Shown: in pieces, positions 8,688-18,125 of the stretch
How the letters are laid out: each line of letters begins with the position of its first letter
Numbering within the stretch: the first letter of the stretch is position 1
Assembly (NCBI GenBank): GCA_963925805.1
Contig: CAWUSE010000023.1
Coordinates: forward strand, 1-64,000
Length of the DNA stretch: 64,000 bases
Direction of reading: 5' to 3'
Origin: UBA10347 sp905182135
GTDB taxonomy: Bacteria > Actinomycetota > Acidimicrobiia > Acidimicrobiales > UBA10347
Translations under genes and position numbers: made by a program
The notes under the pieces: generated by a model
What the model saw: only the letters and a program-made list of their open reading frames with translations
Databases searched by the model: none
Told to the model about the DNA's origin: nothing

Positions 8688-10280
8688 CTACCGGGGCAGG
8701 CTGACCCCGGCGGCGACACGGTCCCAGGTGATGTCGGTGACGCCAGCATCGCGGATCTTGGCTTTTTGGATCCGGGACGTTGCTTCGGTCTTCGGGAGTT
8801 CATCCCAGACTTCGATGAACCGGGGAATCGCGAAACGTGGCATACGAGGCGCCAAGAACGCAATGAGTTCAGCAGGGTCGAACTCGGCACCCTCAGCTAC
8901 GACGACCGCGATCTTCACCTCGTCCTCTCCTTCTTCGGCAGGTACGGCGCAGGCGCCACACTCCGCTACTGCGGGGTACTCGTTCACCAGCGCTTCGACC
9001 TCAAAGCTCGAGATGTTCTCGCCGCGACGTCGGATGTAATCCTTGGCTCGATCGACAAAGTAGAAGTTGCCGTCGTCGTCATAGGTGAAGGCATCACCGG
9101 TGTGGAACCAGCCGTTGCGCCAAGCCTCGTTCGTCTTATCGGGCATGTTCCAATAACCCGTGTTGATCTCCCATGGTTCGGCACGCATGATCATCTCGCC
9201 TGGCGTGTCTGGCGGCACGATTTGGTCGAATTCGTCGACGACTCGTACCTCGACACCGGGCCGGGTCTGGCCGCAGCTGCGATGATTGGCATTCGTGATT
9301 GGATGCTGCTGGATGACCGGGCAATTAATTTCGGTCATGTTGTAACAGGTATAGATGTCGACATCGAAGCGCCGGGCGAAGGCCTCAACGTCGGGCGTGA
9401 CAGGAACGAGGGGGACCGTCCTCAACGGATTGTCAGCATCGTCGGGACGTTCCGGTTGTTGCATCAACATGTGGGCCAACGGGCCGAGTAAGACGGTGGC
9501 GTTAGCGTCAAAATTGCGGATGTCGTCCCAGTAGTCAGTGATCGAGAATGCCTCGCGAATCACGCTTGGTTGGCCTGACCGAGCGGCAAAGTAGAAGCCG
9601 CCCTTGCCCGTAATGTGGAACACCGGAAACGGTGCATAAATTCTGATGTCGTCGAGCCGGTCGAGAGGAATAAAGCCGCTTTCGAGAGTCGACCGATAGT
9701 GGCCCCAGGGCACCTTCACTGCCTTCGAACGCCCCGTAGTTCCCGAGGTGTAGATCAGCGACGAAACGTCCCAGGGAACTGGTTCGGGCCGATCCTTCGC
9801 CTCTGCGTCGGTCAGGAACTCTTCGTCTGTGATTACCTCGAATGGCAGGCCCCCAGGTACATCGACCGACGAACCAAACACCACAACCTTTTCGACATGA
9901 CTAAGTTGCTCGGCGACCTCGAAGACTGCCCCCGCGAATCGGTCTTGCGCCAAGACGACGCGAGCCCCGGTGTTATCGATGACATGGCGCAGCCAATCGC
10001 CTTTGTAATTCGTGTTGATGGGCGAGTCGATGGCACCAAGCCACGCACATCCCATCCAGGAGTGGAACGCTTCGAACGTATTAACAAATACGGTGACGAC
10101 CGGCTCACCGTGCACCACACCCAAACGTTCCAGAGCGCTTGCCCATCGAAGCGAATCTTGGTGCGCTGCGGCCCACGAAAGGACGCTGCCATCGACATGA
10201 CGGAGCGCCGGGTCCAATGGTCGTTCGTTCGCCCAGTGCGCAACCCGCTGCGGCATCAGATCTGCGTGTTCGAACCTCAT
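8688..10280 (-). CDS. AMP-forming acyl-CoA synthetase
   Basis: This 530-residue ANL-superfamily ligase forms an acyl-CoA from a carboxylate, ATP and CoA. Motifs in order are YTSGTTGRSKAV (ATP binding), YNMTEINCP, WFHTGDAFTYDDDG, RRRGENISSFEVE and the C-terminal region KTEATSRIQKAKIRD, where the usual catalytic lysine sits. It is more like the crotonobetaine/carnitine-CoA ligase (CaiC) group than the ligase at 4960 (inference). The frame is open 249 nt further upstream, but ATG 10280 (MRFEHADLMPQRV) matches the usual family start. A small gap separates it from the LLM oxidoreductase gene upstream on the same strand. Confidence 0.9.
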   Translation of the reverse strand: MRFEHADLMPQRVAHWANERPLDPALRHVDGSVLSWAAAHQDSLRWASALERLGVVHGEPVVTVFVNTFEAFHSWMGCAWLGAIDSPINTNYKGDWLRHVIDNTGARVVLAQDRFAGAVFEVAEQLSHVEKVVVFGSSVDVPGGLPFEVITDEEFLTDAEAKDRPEPVPWDVSSLIYTSGTTGRSKAVKVPWGHYRSTLESGFIPLDRLDDIRIYAPFPVFHITGKGGFYFAARSGQPSVIREAFSITDYWDDIRNFDANATVLLGPLAHMLMQQPERPDDADNPLRTVPLVPVTPDVEAFARRFDVDIYTCYNMTEINCPVIQQHPITNANHRSCGQTRPGVEVRVVDEFDQIVPPDTPGEMIMRAEPWEINTGYWNMPDKTNEAWRNGWFHTGDAFTYDDDGNFYFVDRAKDYIRRRGENISSFEVEALVNEYPAVAECGACAVPAEEGEDEVKIAVVVAEGAEFDPAELIAFLAPRMPRFAIPRFIEVWDELPKTEATSRIQKAKIRDAGVTDITWDRVAAGVSLPR

Positions 10281-10563
10281 CGTTGTCCCCAATCGATAGT
10301 GATACTCCAAACTAGAGAAGCGGCAGCTTCTGGCCAAAGGCAGATCAGTAGCGTCCTCCTTAATTAAGGGATTGCCGCCCTGCAGATGAAGATGACGAAT
10401 CAGGCAGTGCGCGTGCACTCGGGTAGTTCGTTGACATCCCGGCGGATTGTTCAACAGGGCCTTGAGCGCCGCCATCGCCGGTTCGTTCTTATGGGCCGAT
10501 GAGGTAGAAGCCTCGGCCGTGTAGTGCACGGGGTTCAGCGTGAAACTTGGCGATTGCTCGGCT

Positions 10564-11583
10564 TTAGCCGAGTAGTAGATGCTCTAGGCGGCGTGCCTGT
10601 TCGGTTGCGTCGGCGGCCTCGATGCCCCATAGCGGTGGTTTCACGCAGAGCGAGTCGGCGTGCTCGGCGATGCGCTCGATCTCTTCGCCAACCTGGTCCG
10701 ATGTGCCACACACGGCGAAGGTGCGCGCCGCCTCGAGTGGCACCAAGTCAATGACATGTTCCAGTGGCTGGGAGCGCCGCGCTTCGACGAGCGTGTCGAA
10801 CATCTCACCGAAACCGTGATCGGCGAAGTACGAGCGGTAGCTCGGGATCGACGCATAGAACGCGACATTCCCCCTCGCACGTTGGGCCGCAACGAGCGGA
10901 TCCGGGTCGATTGATGATGTGAGCCAGAGCTGCACATGTAGATCGTCCGGGTCTCGACCCGCGTTGGCAGCGCCGCGACGGGCTGCAGGAAGCGCCCGCT
11001 CGAGTAGCCACCAGCGGGACCAGATCGAATGGCCGATGAACCCATCGGCACACTCCCCAGCGAGTTCACAAAGTCGCTCTCGTAGAGCTGCTATCCACAC
11101 CGGCACCTGACGGGCGTTCGGCCCGAAGTTCGGGTGAAGCCCTTGGAATGAGAGGTCGTAGTGATCGCCGTTGTAGTCAGGGATCGACGTAGCGCCCGAT
11201 GCGGCGACCTCGCAAACCATGCGCACGATCTCGATTACTTCGCGTAGTCGACCGATCGGAGGTTGGAATGGCTCGTCGAAGAAGTCTTCAGTCCAGGTTT
11301 GGGGCGCGGTACCGAGACCTAAGGTGAAACGGCCGTTGCTAATCTGATCGAGCTCTAGAGCGGCGCAGGCAGTTTCGAACGGTGAGCGCACAAAGGCCAT
11401 CGCTATACCGGTCTCGAGACCGAGGGTCGTCGTGCTTGCGGCGGCAACTGCCATACTCGCCCACGGCGGTCCGTACACCTGATTTCCGATCACCCCGGCA
11501 TAGCCGGTGTCTTGGAGGTGGCGTGCACGTTCACCGATCGTTGCAGAGTCGCCTCGACCAATGGGGGCCCAGAAGTCAGGCAC
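10564..11583 (-). CDS. LLM-class flavin- or F420-dependent oxidoreductase
   Basis: The 339-residue protein has the bacterial luciferase-like TIM-barrel fold. Features include the N-terminal strand FWAPIG, the helix RARHLQDTGYAG, the region TLGLETGIAMAFVRSPFETA, and RFTLGLGTAPQTW, typical of LLM enzymes in actinomycetes where the cofactor is often F420. The reaction is unknown, probably an oxidation or monooxygenation. The start is GTG 11583 (VPDFWAPIG). It overlaps the upstream VOC gene by 8 bp, so the two are translationally linked and may act in one pathway. Confidence 0.88.
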   Translation of the reverse strand: MPDFWAPIGRGDSATIGERARHLQDTGYAGVIGNQVYGPPWASMAVAAASTTTLGLETGIAMAFVRSPFETACAALELDQISNGRFTLGLGTAPQTWTEDFFDEPFQPPIGRLREVIEIVRMVCEVAASGATSIPDYNGDHYDLSFQGLHPNFGPNARQVPVWIAALRERLCELAGECADGFIGHSIWSRWWLLERALPAARRGAANAGRDPDDLHVQLWLTSSIDPDPLVAAQRARGNVAFYASIPSYRSYFADHGFGEMFDTLVEARRSQPLEHVIDLVPLEAARTFAVCGTSDQVGEEIERIAEHADSLCVKPPLWGIEAADATEQARRLEHLLLG

Positions 11584-12271
11584 CGGATACCCCTTGGGGG
11601 AGTGGACGGCCCGTGAACTCGGCCCGCTCGGACACTTCGACGTACCCGCCGTCGGGGTCGCGCACGAATGACACGCGGGCAGTCTCGCCGAGGCTCGTCG
11701 GTTCCATCTCGCCGGTGAAACCCATGTCGACCAAACGCTGCCACTCCTGGTCGACGTGTTGAACTTGCACCGTCAGATAGCGCACGCCTGGGCCTGTACG
11801 GACGGTAGGCCGCTGAAGATGCAGCTCTTCGACGCAGCGGACGATCGAGCTGCCGATCCGGAATCGTCCTGGCTCGAACTCAATGCCACCGACTCCGTCT
11901 ACCCAGAACCGGCGGGCCTCGTTGAGGTTTGTGGTTGCGTTCAGGATCTCGACATCGACGACGGCGTCGTGGCCGCCAGGCACGAGTTCGATGTCGACCC
12001 CTTCAGGGCCATGCACCAGTTCAGGTGCGCTCACGGAGTGACACACGATGCGCATCCCACGATGGATAGTTGGATGGGCTTGCATCGTTTTGCGACAATG
12101 GTTGACCTTGATGACGGAGCCATGGCCATCGAAGCGGTGCTGTCTGACTCCGCCACCGATCTTCTCGAACTTCGTGTACGACAGTCCGACCTTGTCCGCC
12201 CAGAATGCTAGAGCGGGTTCCCAGTCCTGGACCATGGTCCCGATGTCGAGTTGTTGCTTAGCGAGTTCCAT
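11576..12271 (-). CDS. VOC (glyoxalase/dioxygenase fold) family protein
   Basis: The 231-residue protein carries two vicinal-oxygen-chelate-type halves: residues 8-110 (LDIGTMVQDWEPALAFWADKV...) and 115-225 (VDVEILNATTNLNEARRFWV... FVRDPDGGYVEVSERAEF). The last segment contains the typical metal-ligand-bearing DPDGGYVEVSE strand. The family includes glyoxalases, ring-cleavage dioxygenases and epimerases; no specific activity can be assigned. ATG 12271 is preceded by AGGGCTTCTGAC. The stop overlaps the start of the LLM gene, so it forms a two-gene operon and possibly a three-gene unit with the small ORF upstream. Confidence 0.85.
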   Translation of the reverse strand: MELAKQQLDIGTMVQDWEPALAFWADKVGLSYTKFEKIGGGVRQHRFDGHGSVIKVNHCRKTMQAHPTIHRGMRIVCHSVSAPELVHGPEGVDIELVPGGHDAVVDVEILNATTNLNEARRFWVDGVGGIEFEPGRFRIGSSIVRCVEELHLQRPTVRTGPGVRYLTVQVQHVDQEWQRLVDMGFTGEMEPTSLGETARVSFVRDPDGGYVEVSERAEFTGRPLPQGVSGA

Positions 12272-12284
12272 GTCAGAAGCCCTT

Positions 12285-12518
12285 CTACAGCCCTTTGGAC
12301 TGCGGCCTATCGGTGATGATCATGAGCAGGGGTCGGTCATAGCAAAACATCTGGGCTCGTGCGTCGTCGACGGTTGTATTGGCACGACCATGGTGGCAGC
12401 GTAAATCTTGGACGTAGTCGAGGCCGCTGGTGTCATTGGCGATCACGTTCTGAGGCTCAGCGAGGAGGGCGTCTATCGCCACGGGATTGTTGATACGTCT
12501 AAAACTAGCGCTCGGCAT
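12285..12518 (-). CDS. Small hypothetical protein, possibly a remnant
   Basis: A 77-residue frame ends 13 bp before the VOC gene on the same strand. It has a coherent amphipathic composition, with DTSGLDYVQDLRCHHG followed by DDARAQMFCYDRPLLMIITD. No family was recognised. A stop lies 7 codons upstream of ATG 12518 and no ribosome-binding site is visible, so it could be the C-terminal end of a decayed gene. The 250 bases beyond it (12519-12769) show no gene. Confidence 0.35.
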   Translation of the reverse strand: MPSASFRRINNPVAIDALLAEPQNVIANDTSGLDYVQDLRCHHGRANTTVDDARAQMFCYDRPLLMIITDRPQSKGL

Positions 12519-12769
12519 GGGAGCACCGAAAACGGTTCAGATCCGGTTGGGGGATTGGGCGTGGGAGCTAGAGGGTTGTGCCTTCGAACGGAATTGGCTT
12601 GGCGGTCTCATGGGTGGTCGGGTAGTACTGGACAGAGCCAGGAGAGTCGTTCGAATTCGTCGCGGGCGCTTGACTATCGCACTTCGATGTCGTTGAGCCG
12701 TGGGTAGAGACGTGTCCGATGATCGAAGGTCTCGCCGAACGTGCGAGCGATAGGCAAACCTCAAGGATT

Positions 12770-13027
12770 TCAGTTGAGCAGCCGGATCGCGTTGAGTACT
12801 ACCGACAGCGACGCAGACCACAAAAGCATCTGCTTCCAGGGGAAGTACACCCGCACCCGTCCGGGGTGGTCGGGTGCGGGCATCTCATCAGGTCGAGTCG
12901 GCTCTTCGCCGAACATTTGTCGAGCTCGCGCATCAGCACTGGTGCCAGGAAACACCCGGATCACGACGTTGAGTACCACCGTGATGGTGACTGATACGAC
13001 GATAGAACTGATGAGAAAGTCGACCAT
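12770..13027 (-). CDS. Small membrane protein, DUF2905-like, linked to acyl-CoA carboxylase
   Basis: The 85-residue protein has a hydrophobic N-terminal helix (residues 3-24) and a C-terminal helix (LLWSASLSVVLNAI). GRVRVYFPWKQ before the second helix recalls the YFP-containing end of DUF2905 proteins (weak resemblance, inference). It begins 2 bp after the stop of the carboxylase gene, so it is almost certainly co-translated. It is not the soluble epsilon subunit known from streptomycete acyl-CoA carboxylases; a membrane-anchoring role would be a guess. Confidence 0.7.
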   Translation of the reverse strand: MVDFLISSIVVSVTITVVLNVVIRVFPGTSADARARQMFGEEPTRPDEMPAPDHPGRVRVYFPWKQMLLWSASLSVVLNAIRLLN

Positions 13028-13029
13028 TT

Positions 13030-14607
13030 TTAGCAGGTTGGCCAGTACGACAATGGTCGCTGGTCCAGCGGTGGGACCGGTCGATTCGCCAGCCGGTTGA
13101 GATCTTCGGCCAGTATGACTCTGGTCTCGGCGGGATCGATAATTTCGTCGATGCGCATTGTGCCGGCGGCCTCGTATGGCGATGTCGTCTCACCAACCTC
13201 GCGGATCAGACGCAGACGCTCGGCTTCGCGTTCGTCCTCGTCCTCTATCGCGGCCAGTTTTGCTCCGTATGCCACGTTGATCCCGACTTCGGGATCCATG
13301 AAGCCGATCTCGGCACCTGGCCAGGCGTAGACCCCTAGTGACGGCATCATTGATCCGTTCATTGCCTGCCATGCCATGCCAAATCCCTTGCGGAGACAGA
13401 CCGTCAGCGTCGGTGTCGAGGCCAGCTGAAGCGCCGTCATCATTCGCATCCCCCAGTGGAGTAGCCGGTCGTGCTCAACCCGACTTCCGACCATGAAGCC
13501 CGGGACGTCGACCAGGAACACCACCGGAAGGTTGAACGAGTCGCACACGGTGATAAATCGGATGATCTTGTGGCAGGTCTCCGGGGTCATGGCGCCCGCG
13601 CCATACATCGTGTTGTTGGCAATGACCCCCACCGGGAAGCCGTCGATACGAGCGAGAGCGGTAGTGACCTGACGGGCATAGCCAGGCTGTAGCTCCATGA
13701 CTGAATCAGGGTCGCATAACCGACTGATGACCTTGCGCATGTCGTAGCTGCGGGTGCGTCGGCTCGGCACTATGTCGGCAAGTTTGGGGTCCGGGTCGAT
13801 AGAGGATGGCCGCTCGCCTCGTGGTGCCGATTGATGCGCGTTCGAGGGCATATAACTGAGCCAGCGCGCGATGGCTTCCCATGCCTGCTCATCTGTCTCG
13901 ACCGCCAGGTCGATCTGGCCAGTTTTCGTGGCGTGTACATCGACGCCGCCGACTTCCTCGAATGAGGTGACCTCGCCGGTAGCGACCTCGAAGACTCGGG
14001 GCGACGTGACAGCCAGACATGACCCGCGGGTCATGACGACGAAGTCGCTCAGCGCCGAGAGGAAGCTAGATCCGCCGAAGCTCTGGCCCACGATGGCGGT
14101 CGCCATGGGTACCTGATGGCGTCGCGTGGCGACGGTGAACAGCTCGCCAGCCTCGCTGATTCCCTCGCTTCCCATAACATCAGGGATACGTCCGCCTCCC
14201 GTCTGGCCGAAATGCACGATTGGCTCGCCCATGGCGATGGCCCGTTCATACAGCCGCCACTCTTTGCGGGTCCCGACGATCGAGGAGGAGCCTCGCATCA
14301 CAGTGATGTCGTCGCCGAAAATGGTTACGGGACGGCCGTTGATCTTGCCGTGCCCGCCGATCTTGCCATCGCCGGGCGTCTTGCCGCGATCTTCGATCCG
14401 GATGGATTGGCTGAACGTCCCGACTTCGCGGAACGTGTCGTTATCGAGCACGCCATCGATCTGCTCCCTGATTGTTCGTTCGCCGCGTTCGGCCAACTGC
14501 GCGACCTTGCCGGCTCCACCCATTTTGTTGCGGACGGTCGCGGCGCGTTGTTTGAAGTCGTCCACGCGATTAGCGGGTTCGGCCTCTTCAGTATTCGTAT
14601 CGGTCAT
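13030..14607 (-). CDS. Acyl-CoA carboxylase, carboxyltransferase (beta) subunit
   Basis: The 525-residue protein is a biotin-dependent carboxyltransferase of the AccD/PccB type. It transfers CO2 from carboxybiotin to an acyl-CoA such as propionyl- or acetyl-CoA. N-terminal crotonase-like domain: GGHGKINGRPVTIFGDD, GRIPDVMGSEG and GQSFGGSSFLSALSDF, which is the acyl-CoA oxyanion site. C-terminal domain: GFPVGVIANN, PVVFLVDVPGFMVGSRVEH and WPGAEIGFMDPEVG, which binds biotin. No biotin carboxylase or biotin carrier gene is in the window, so those subunits must be elsewhere. A closely coupled small membrane protein gene follows. Confidence 0.93.
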   Translation of the reverse strand: MTDTNTEEAEPANRVDDFKQRAATVRNKMGGAGKVAQLAERGERTIREQIDGVLDNDTFREVGTFSQSIRIEDRGKTPGDGKIGGHGKINGRPVTIFGDDITVMRGSSSIVGTRKEWRLYERAIAMGEPIVHFGQTGGGRIPDVMGSEGISEAGELFTVATRRHQVPMATAIVGQSFGGSSFLSALSDFVVMTRGSCLAVTSPRVFEVATGEVTSFEEVGGVDVHATKTGQIDLAVETDEQAWEAIARWLSYMPSNAHQSAPRGERPSSIDPDPKLADIVPSRRTRSYDMRKVISRLCDPDSVMELQPGYARQVTTALARIDGFPVGVIANNTMYGAGAMTPETCHKIIRFITVCDSFNLPVVFLVDVPGFMVGSRVEHDRLLHWGMRMMTALQLASTPTLTVCLRKGFGMAWQAMNGSMMPSLGVYAWPGAEIGFMDPEVGINVAYGAKLAAIEDEDEREAERLRLIREVGETTSPYEAAGTMRIDEIIDPAETRVILAEDLNRLANRPVPPLDQRPLSYWPTC

Positions 14608-14882
14608 AGTCTGAACTTAGGCCTCCCACGACTGTGGTCCAAGCGTCTGTGGCTGATGCCCGTCATGTCCGCGCTCTACTCGGTCACGGTGACCGCAGAA
14701 TCTGGAGCGCAATTCCACGGGACTGAGTCGGCTCGTCGCTGGTATCGAAGTTTGAGAGACGGGGCCTGCTATCAATTTTAGGTTCAGTTCGGCTGCTCCG
14801 GTCGATGGTGACATCGAGTTTTGCGAAGAGGTCCGTTGAGCTTCGGTTGAGGCTGCACTTCTAGTGAGGTGCTTGTACTCAG

Positions 14883-15062
14883 GTGCTTCTGCTATTCGCC
14901 GTCGTGACGATCACGTGGTCAGAAGCTGCATCCTCTGCGACGACGAGTGCGATGGACTCAAGCTACGCGACAGGAACGGTGGCGCTCAGTAACAAGAACG
15001 GCACCGGCCTTGTCTTCAATATGGATGCTGTGTCGCCCGGAAAGTCGGCCACCTATAACTGA
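14883..15062 (+). pseudogene. N-terminal fragment of a TasA/camelysin-type secreted protein
   Basis: A 59-codon frame from GTG 14883 starts with a short hydrophobic stretch (LLLFAVVTITWSEA). It continues as SSYATGTVALSNKNGTGLVF and then ends at a stop after PGKSATYN. The ATGTVxLxxxxGTxLF pattern with a following PG is the start of TasA/CalY-like proteins, which are normally around 190 residues. Only the first third is present, so this is probably a decayed gene. Nothing coding is visible in 14608-14882. Confidence 0.4.
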
Positions 15063-15170
15063 TCATTGAATAGGGCCCGTTTCTCCATCGGTAGGGTTTG
15101 TCGACAAGCGTTTCGACGATGCATGAGGGCGCTCATGTGTCGTGCGTAGCGAACGGGATCCAAATCACTG

Positions 15171-16568
15171 ATGTCGACCTCGCATAGCGTTCAAATTCGT
15201 GAAACGGTTACCCTTGTGCGTTTTCGTTTTCTGGTTGCAATGCTGCTGTTGCTTCTGCTTGCTGCGTGTTCAGCGACGGGAAATTTAGTCCTCGGTGATC
15301 CGGCAGACGGAAACATCGCCAGCCAGGACCAACCTATTTTCCCCGACCCAGCGACTCCTGAACCGCCGCCCAAGGTCGAATCAACCGTTCGAAGCTTGGG
15401 TGATTCGCCTGCGGCAGGAACACCAACGCCCGGTAGAGCCGCGTTGGACCGCATCGTTGTTGCGTCGGGAAGCGGTCAGGTCTATCTCATCGACCCCGAT
15501 GGGCAAAGGCGACTTGATCTGTCTGGGGCTGGTGTTGGAAGTCAGCCAGTTTGGAGTCCCGATGGGCGTCGCATTGCCTGGAGCCAGAGCGGCCCCTCAG
15601 GCTGGTCGATCAACAGCGCCAATACCGACGGAACCGAATTGCGACAGGCAACAACATTGTTCAGCGGATACTTCGGATCTTGGAGTCCAACCTCCCGTCG
15701 GCTTGGTTTCCTTGGCAACGCGCCACCAGGAACAGGTCTCGTACTCGATGACGGGACGGGAGCAGATCTTGATTCGGTCGTTGATAGCGACACCTTTTAC
15801 TACTTCTCGTGGAGTCCAGATGGAACACGATGGGTCGTGCACAGTGGATCCGGAATTAGCGTCGTTGCTATCGACGGTAGTCGCACGCTGATCGATCTTG
15901 AACCGGCGCGCTTTAGGGCGCCGGTCTGGGCCGAGGACGGATCGATCTTGCTCGCGGTGCGACACGATGATCGCAACATGATCGTGCAACTCGATCCCGC
16001 CTCGGGCGACTTCGACGAACTGCTCGAGGTCGGCGATGTCACCAACTTCGTGCTCGACCCTACGGGGCGTTACCTAGCAGTCGAGTCGGTCGTGCTTGGA
16101 AAGGGTCAGGAAGATCTGGGCAGTGGTATCACGGTCTCGACAGCCATGCAGCCGGATGAGCCGAACGCTGTGGTCCTTGTCTACGACATGCAGACGGGCG
16201 CCGTGCGTCAAATTCTGCAGGAGAGAACGGGCGGTTTCTGGTGGAGCCCTGACGGCACGACACTGGCCTTTCTGGTCCAAGAAGAAAGCGCCACACCGGA
16301 GTTTTTGCAATGGCTCATGTGGCGGGCTGAGGAAACGTTCCGCTCGGAACGGTTCAGGCTCTCACCGACGTTTGGCGCTGCCTATGTGCCGTTCTTCGAC
16401 CAGTTCGCGCAGAGCGTCACGCCGTGGTCGCCTGACAGCACCCGATTCGTTTACAGCGCCTTCGATCTGGCCGGCGACCCGGGGGTATTTGTGCAAGCAG
16501 CCCGCCCCGATGCGTCAGCAGAGCGAATTAGCGATGACGTAGGCATCGCGTTTTGGTCACCGACCTAA
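15171..16568 (+). CDS. Lipoprotein with TolB-like WD40/PD40 beta-propeller
   Basis: The 465-residue protein begins with a lipoprotein signal: hydrophobic core VAMLLLLLLAAC with the lipobox cysteine near residue 33. A proline-rich linker follows, then a beta-propeller with repeats recognised by W-S-P-D-G-x-R/T: WSPDGRRIAWS, WSPTSRRLGF, WSPDGTRW, WSPDGTTLAF and WSPDSTRFVYS. It is likely anchored on the outer face of the cytoplasmic membrane. TolB-type propellers usually bind partner proteins or glycans; the role here is unknown. GTG 15216 would give a shorter, more typical signal peptide and may be the true start. Confidence 0.82.
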   Translation: MSTSHSVQIRETVTLVRFRFLVAMLLLLLLAACSATGNLVLGDPADGNIASQDQPIFPDPATPEPPPKVESTVRSLGDSPAAGTPTPGRAALDRIVVASGSGQVYLIDPDGQRRLDLSGAGVGSQPVWSPDGRRIAWSQSGPSGWSINSANTDGTELRQATTLFSGYFGSWSPTSRRLGFLGNAPPGTGLVLDDGTGADLDSVVDSDTFYYFSWSPDGTRWVVHSGSGISVVAIDGSRTLIDLEPARFRAPVWAEDGSILLAVRHDDRNMIVQLDPASGDFDELLEVGDVTNFVLDPTGRYLAVESVVLGKGQEDLGSGITVSTAMQPDEPNAVVLVYDMQTGAVRQILQERTGGFWWSPDGTTLAFLVQEESATPEFLQWLMWRAEETFRSERFRLSPTFGAAYVPFFDQFAQSVTPWSPDSTRFVYSAFDLAGDPGVFVQAARPDASAERISDDVGIAFWSPT

Positions 16569-16682
16569 GCGTCGCTCTATTCGGTTGCACATGGCCCATC
16601 GCAGCGCCAACGACGGCGCCGTGGTCAAGGTTGCAGAGTTGAGCACCTCAACACGAGCCAGAGCAGGCGCTAGGTTCGCTGC

Positions 16683-18125
16683 GTGAGGACAAGGAACTAC
16701 AGCGACCAGCAGCGGATTATTGAGGCTTCGCTAGATCAAGCATTTCGCTTTACTCAAGGTGCCTCGTTGCATGTCGGCATCCTAGGAATGGTCGGTCGGC
16801 CGTCGGGGCCCCACGACGAGGACCCCTTCGTGACGGGCACATGGCACAGCGGTCGCAGCCACGGTGAACTTGATCTGAGCCAGCTTCAATCCTCTGACGA
16901 AGCCGCACCCAGCCTTGATCTCTGGTTCGACGCCAATCGCTCTGCACTCGATATTTCGGCATCGTTCGAGGGTGTTCCTGTCGATGCATTGAGCGGGTCA
17001 GGAATTCCGTCGGCCGTGCTCGACGGCCCGGTGACGGTCGCACGAACGGGCGACGCAGGCGATGGCATAACCGCACTTCTCACTCAGATGTGCGCCGGCA
17101 AGATCGTGATCGACCCGCATGCCATGCTCGATCTAGTCGCCTCAGAGCAGCTCGACTCCTTTGCCGAGCACCAGGTCGAAGACGCAGGTCCGCTGCGGGC
17201 CTTCAACGCTGGCATGTCGATACAGGCTTTCCTCGACACGGTTGGGCTCACGAGCACGACGCTCATCAACCAGATCGCGATCCTTGGCTACGATCTGCGC
17301 CGTGAACTTGGCTCGGCAGCGGTCGACGCGTTCAACAACTACCTGCGTGTGGCCCAGGTGCAGTTGGCGTGGTTCGTCGACGACTCTGATCGCATCCACA
17401 CGGCCCAGGTAGTACTTGTGTTGACGGACTTCATCAATGAACTGTTCACCAGTGACGAGGTAATCGAGCAGCTGGCTAGCGAAGAGCATGTTTCTGTGCA
17501 GGAAATGACCGAGTTCATCGACAAGTCGGCCGAGGCTGGCCGCCTGGTTTATGTCCACGCAATTTGGCAAACGTTCACGTTCGCCGACGACATCGCTCCG
17601 GTCGTATGGCCCGATGCCGTCGATTTGAGCGTCGATGTGGCTGCTCAGGCGAGCCGATTGCGCACCCAAGCAACAGACGGGGGTACTGCACCGACGATCC
17701 AACCGCCAGATGGTCCAGATGGTTTGGTGTCAGATAGTTTGGTTTCAGAGCGCCCAAGCAACGTCACGGTCGACCCCGCAATGCTCGATGCGATGCGAGC
17801 AAGCAGCGGAGCAATGCATTTTGTGCTTACTGAGGTCGATGGCGATGCCAAGTCAGCTATGCGGGCGGCTCAGAAGGCAGTGATGGAAGTGAAGGACCCT
17901 AACGCACCCGGTGAGCCGTTGGCCCGCTTCCTCAGCGATGTCGTCGAGACTGCAGACGGCGCTCAGTTCTGGGCCGATATCAGCGGTATAGAAGAGGAGG
18001 CAGCCATCCTTGAACAGGTGCTCGGGGCCGTCGTGGGCGCGGTGAACCAGGTCGTGACGTCGGCTCATATTTCCGCCCAAACAATGGGTGAACCAAGCGC
18101 AGAATTGCCGCAGCGTGGTGGCTGA
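16683..18125 (+). CDS. Hypothetical protein, 480 residues
   Basis: No known family was recognised. The first 110 residues look beta-rich (FTQGASLHVGILGMVG... PVTVARTG). The rest is mainly helical with acidic amphipathic segments (FTSDEVIEQLASEEHVSVQE). A short internally duplicated linker is rich in P, D, G and S around residues 338-358 (PDGPDGLVSDSLVSE). There is no signal peptide or membrane segment, so it is probably cytoplasmic. The start is GTG 16683 with no clear ribosome-binding site. It follows the propeller lipoprotein gene by 114 bp on the same strand and may share its promoter. Confidence 0.65.
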   Translation: MRTRNYSDQQRIIEASLDQAFRFTQGASLHVGILGMVGRPSGPHDEDPFVTGTWHSGRSHGELDLSQLQSSDEAAPSLDLWFDANRSALDISASFEGVPVDALSGSGIPSAVLDGPVTVARTGDAGDGITALLTQMCAGKIVIDPHAMLDLVASEQLDSFAEHQVEDAGPLRAFNAGMSIQAFLDTVGLTSTTLINQIAILGYDLRRELGSAAVDAFNNYLRVAQVQLAWFVDDSDRIHTAQVVLVLTDFINELFTSDEVIEQLASEEHVSVQEMTEFIDKSAEAGRLVYVHAIWQTFTFADDIAPVVWPDAVDLSVDVAAQASRLRTQATDGGTAPTIQPPDGPDGLVSDSLVSERPSNVTVDPAMLDAMRASSGAMHFVLTEVDGDAKSAMRAAQKAVMEVKDPNAPGEPLARFLSDVVETADGAQFWADISGIEEEAAILEQVLGAVVGAVNQVVTSAHISAQTMGEPSAELPQRGG

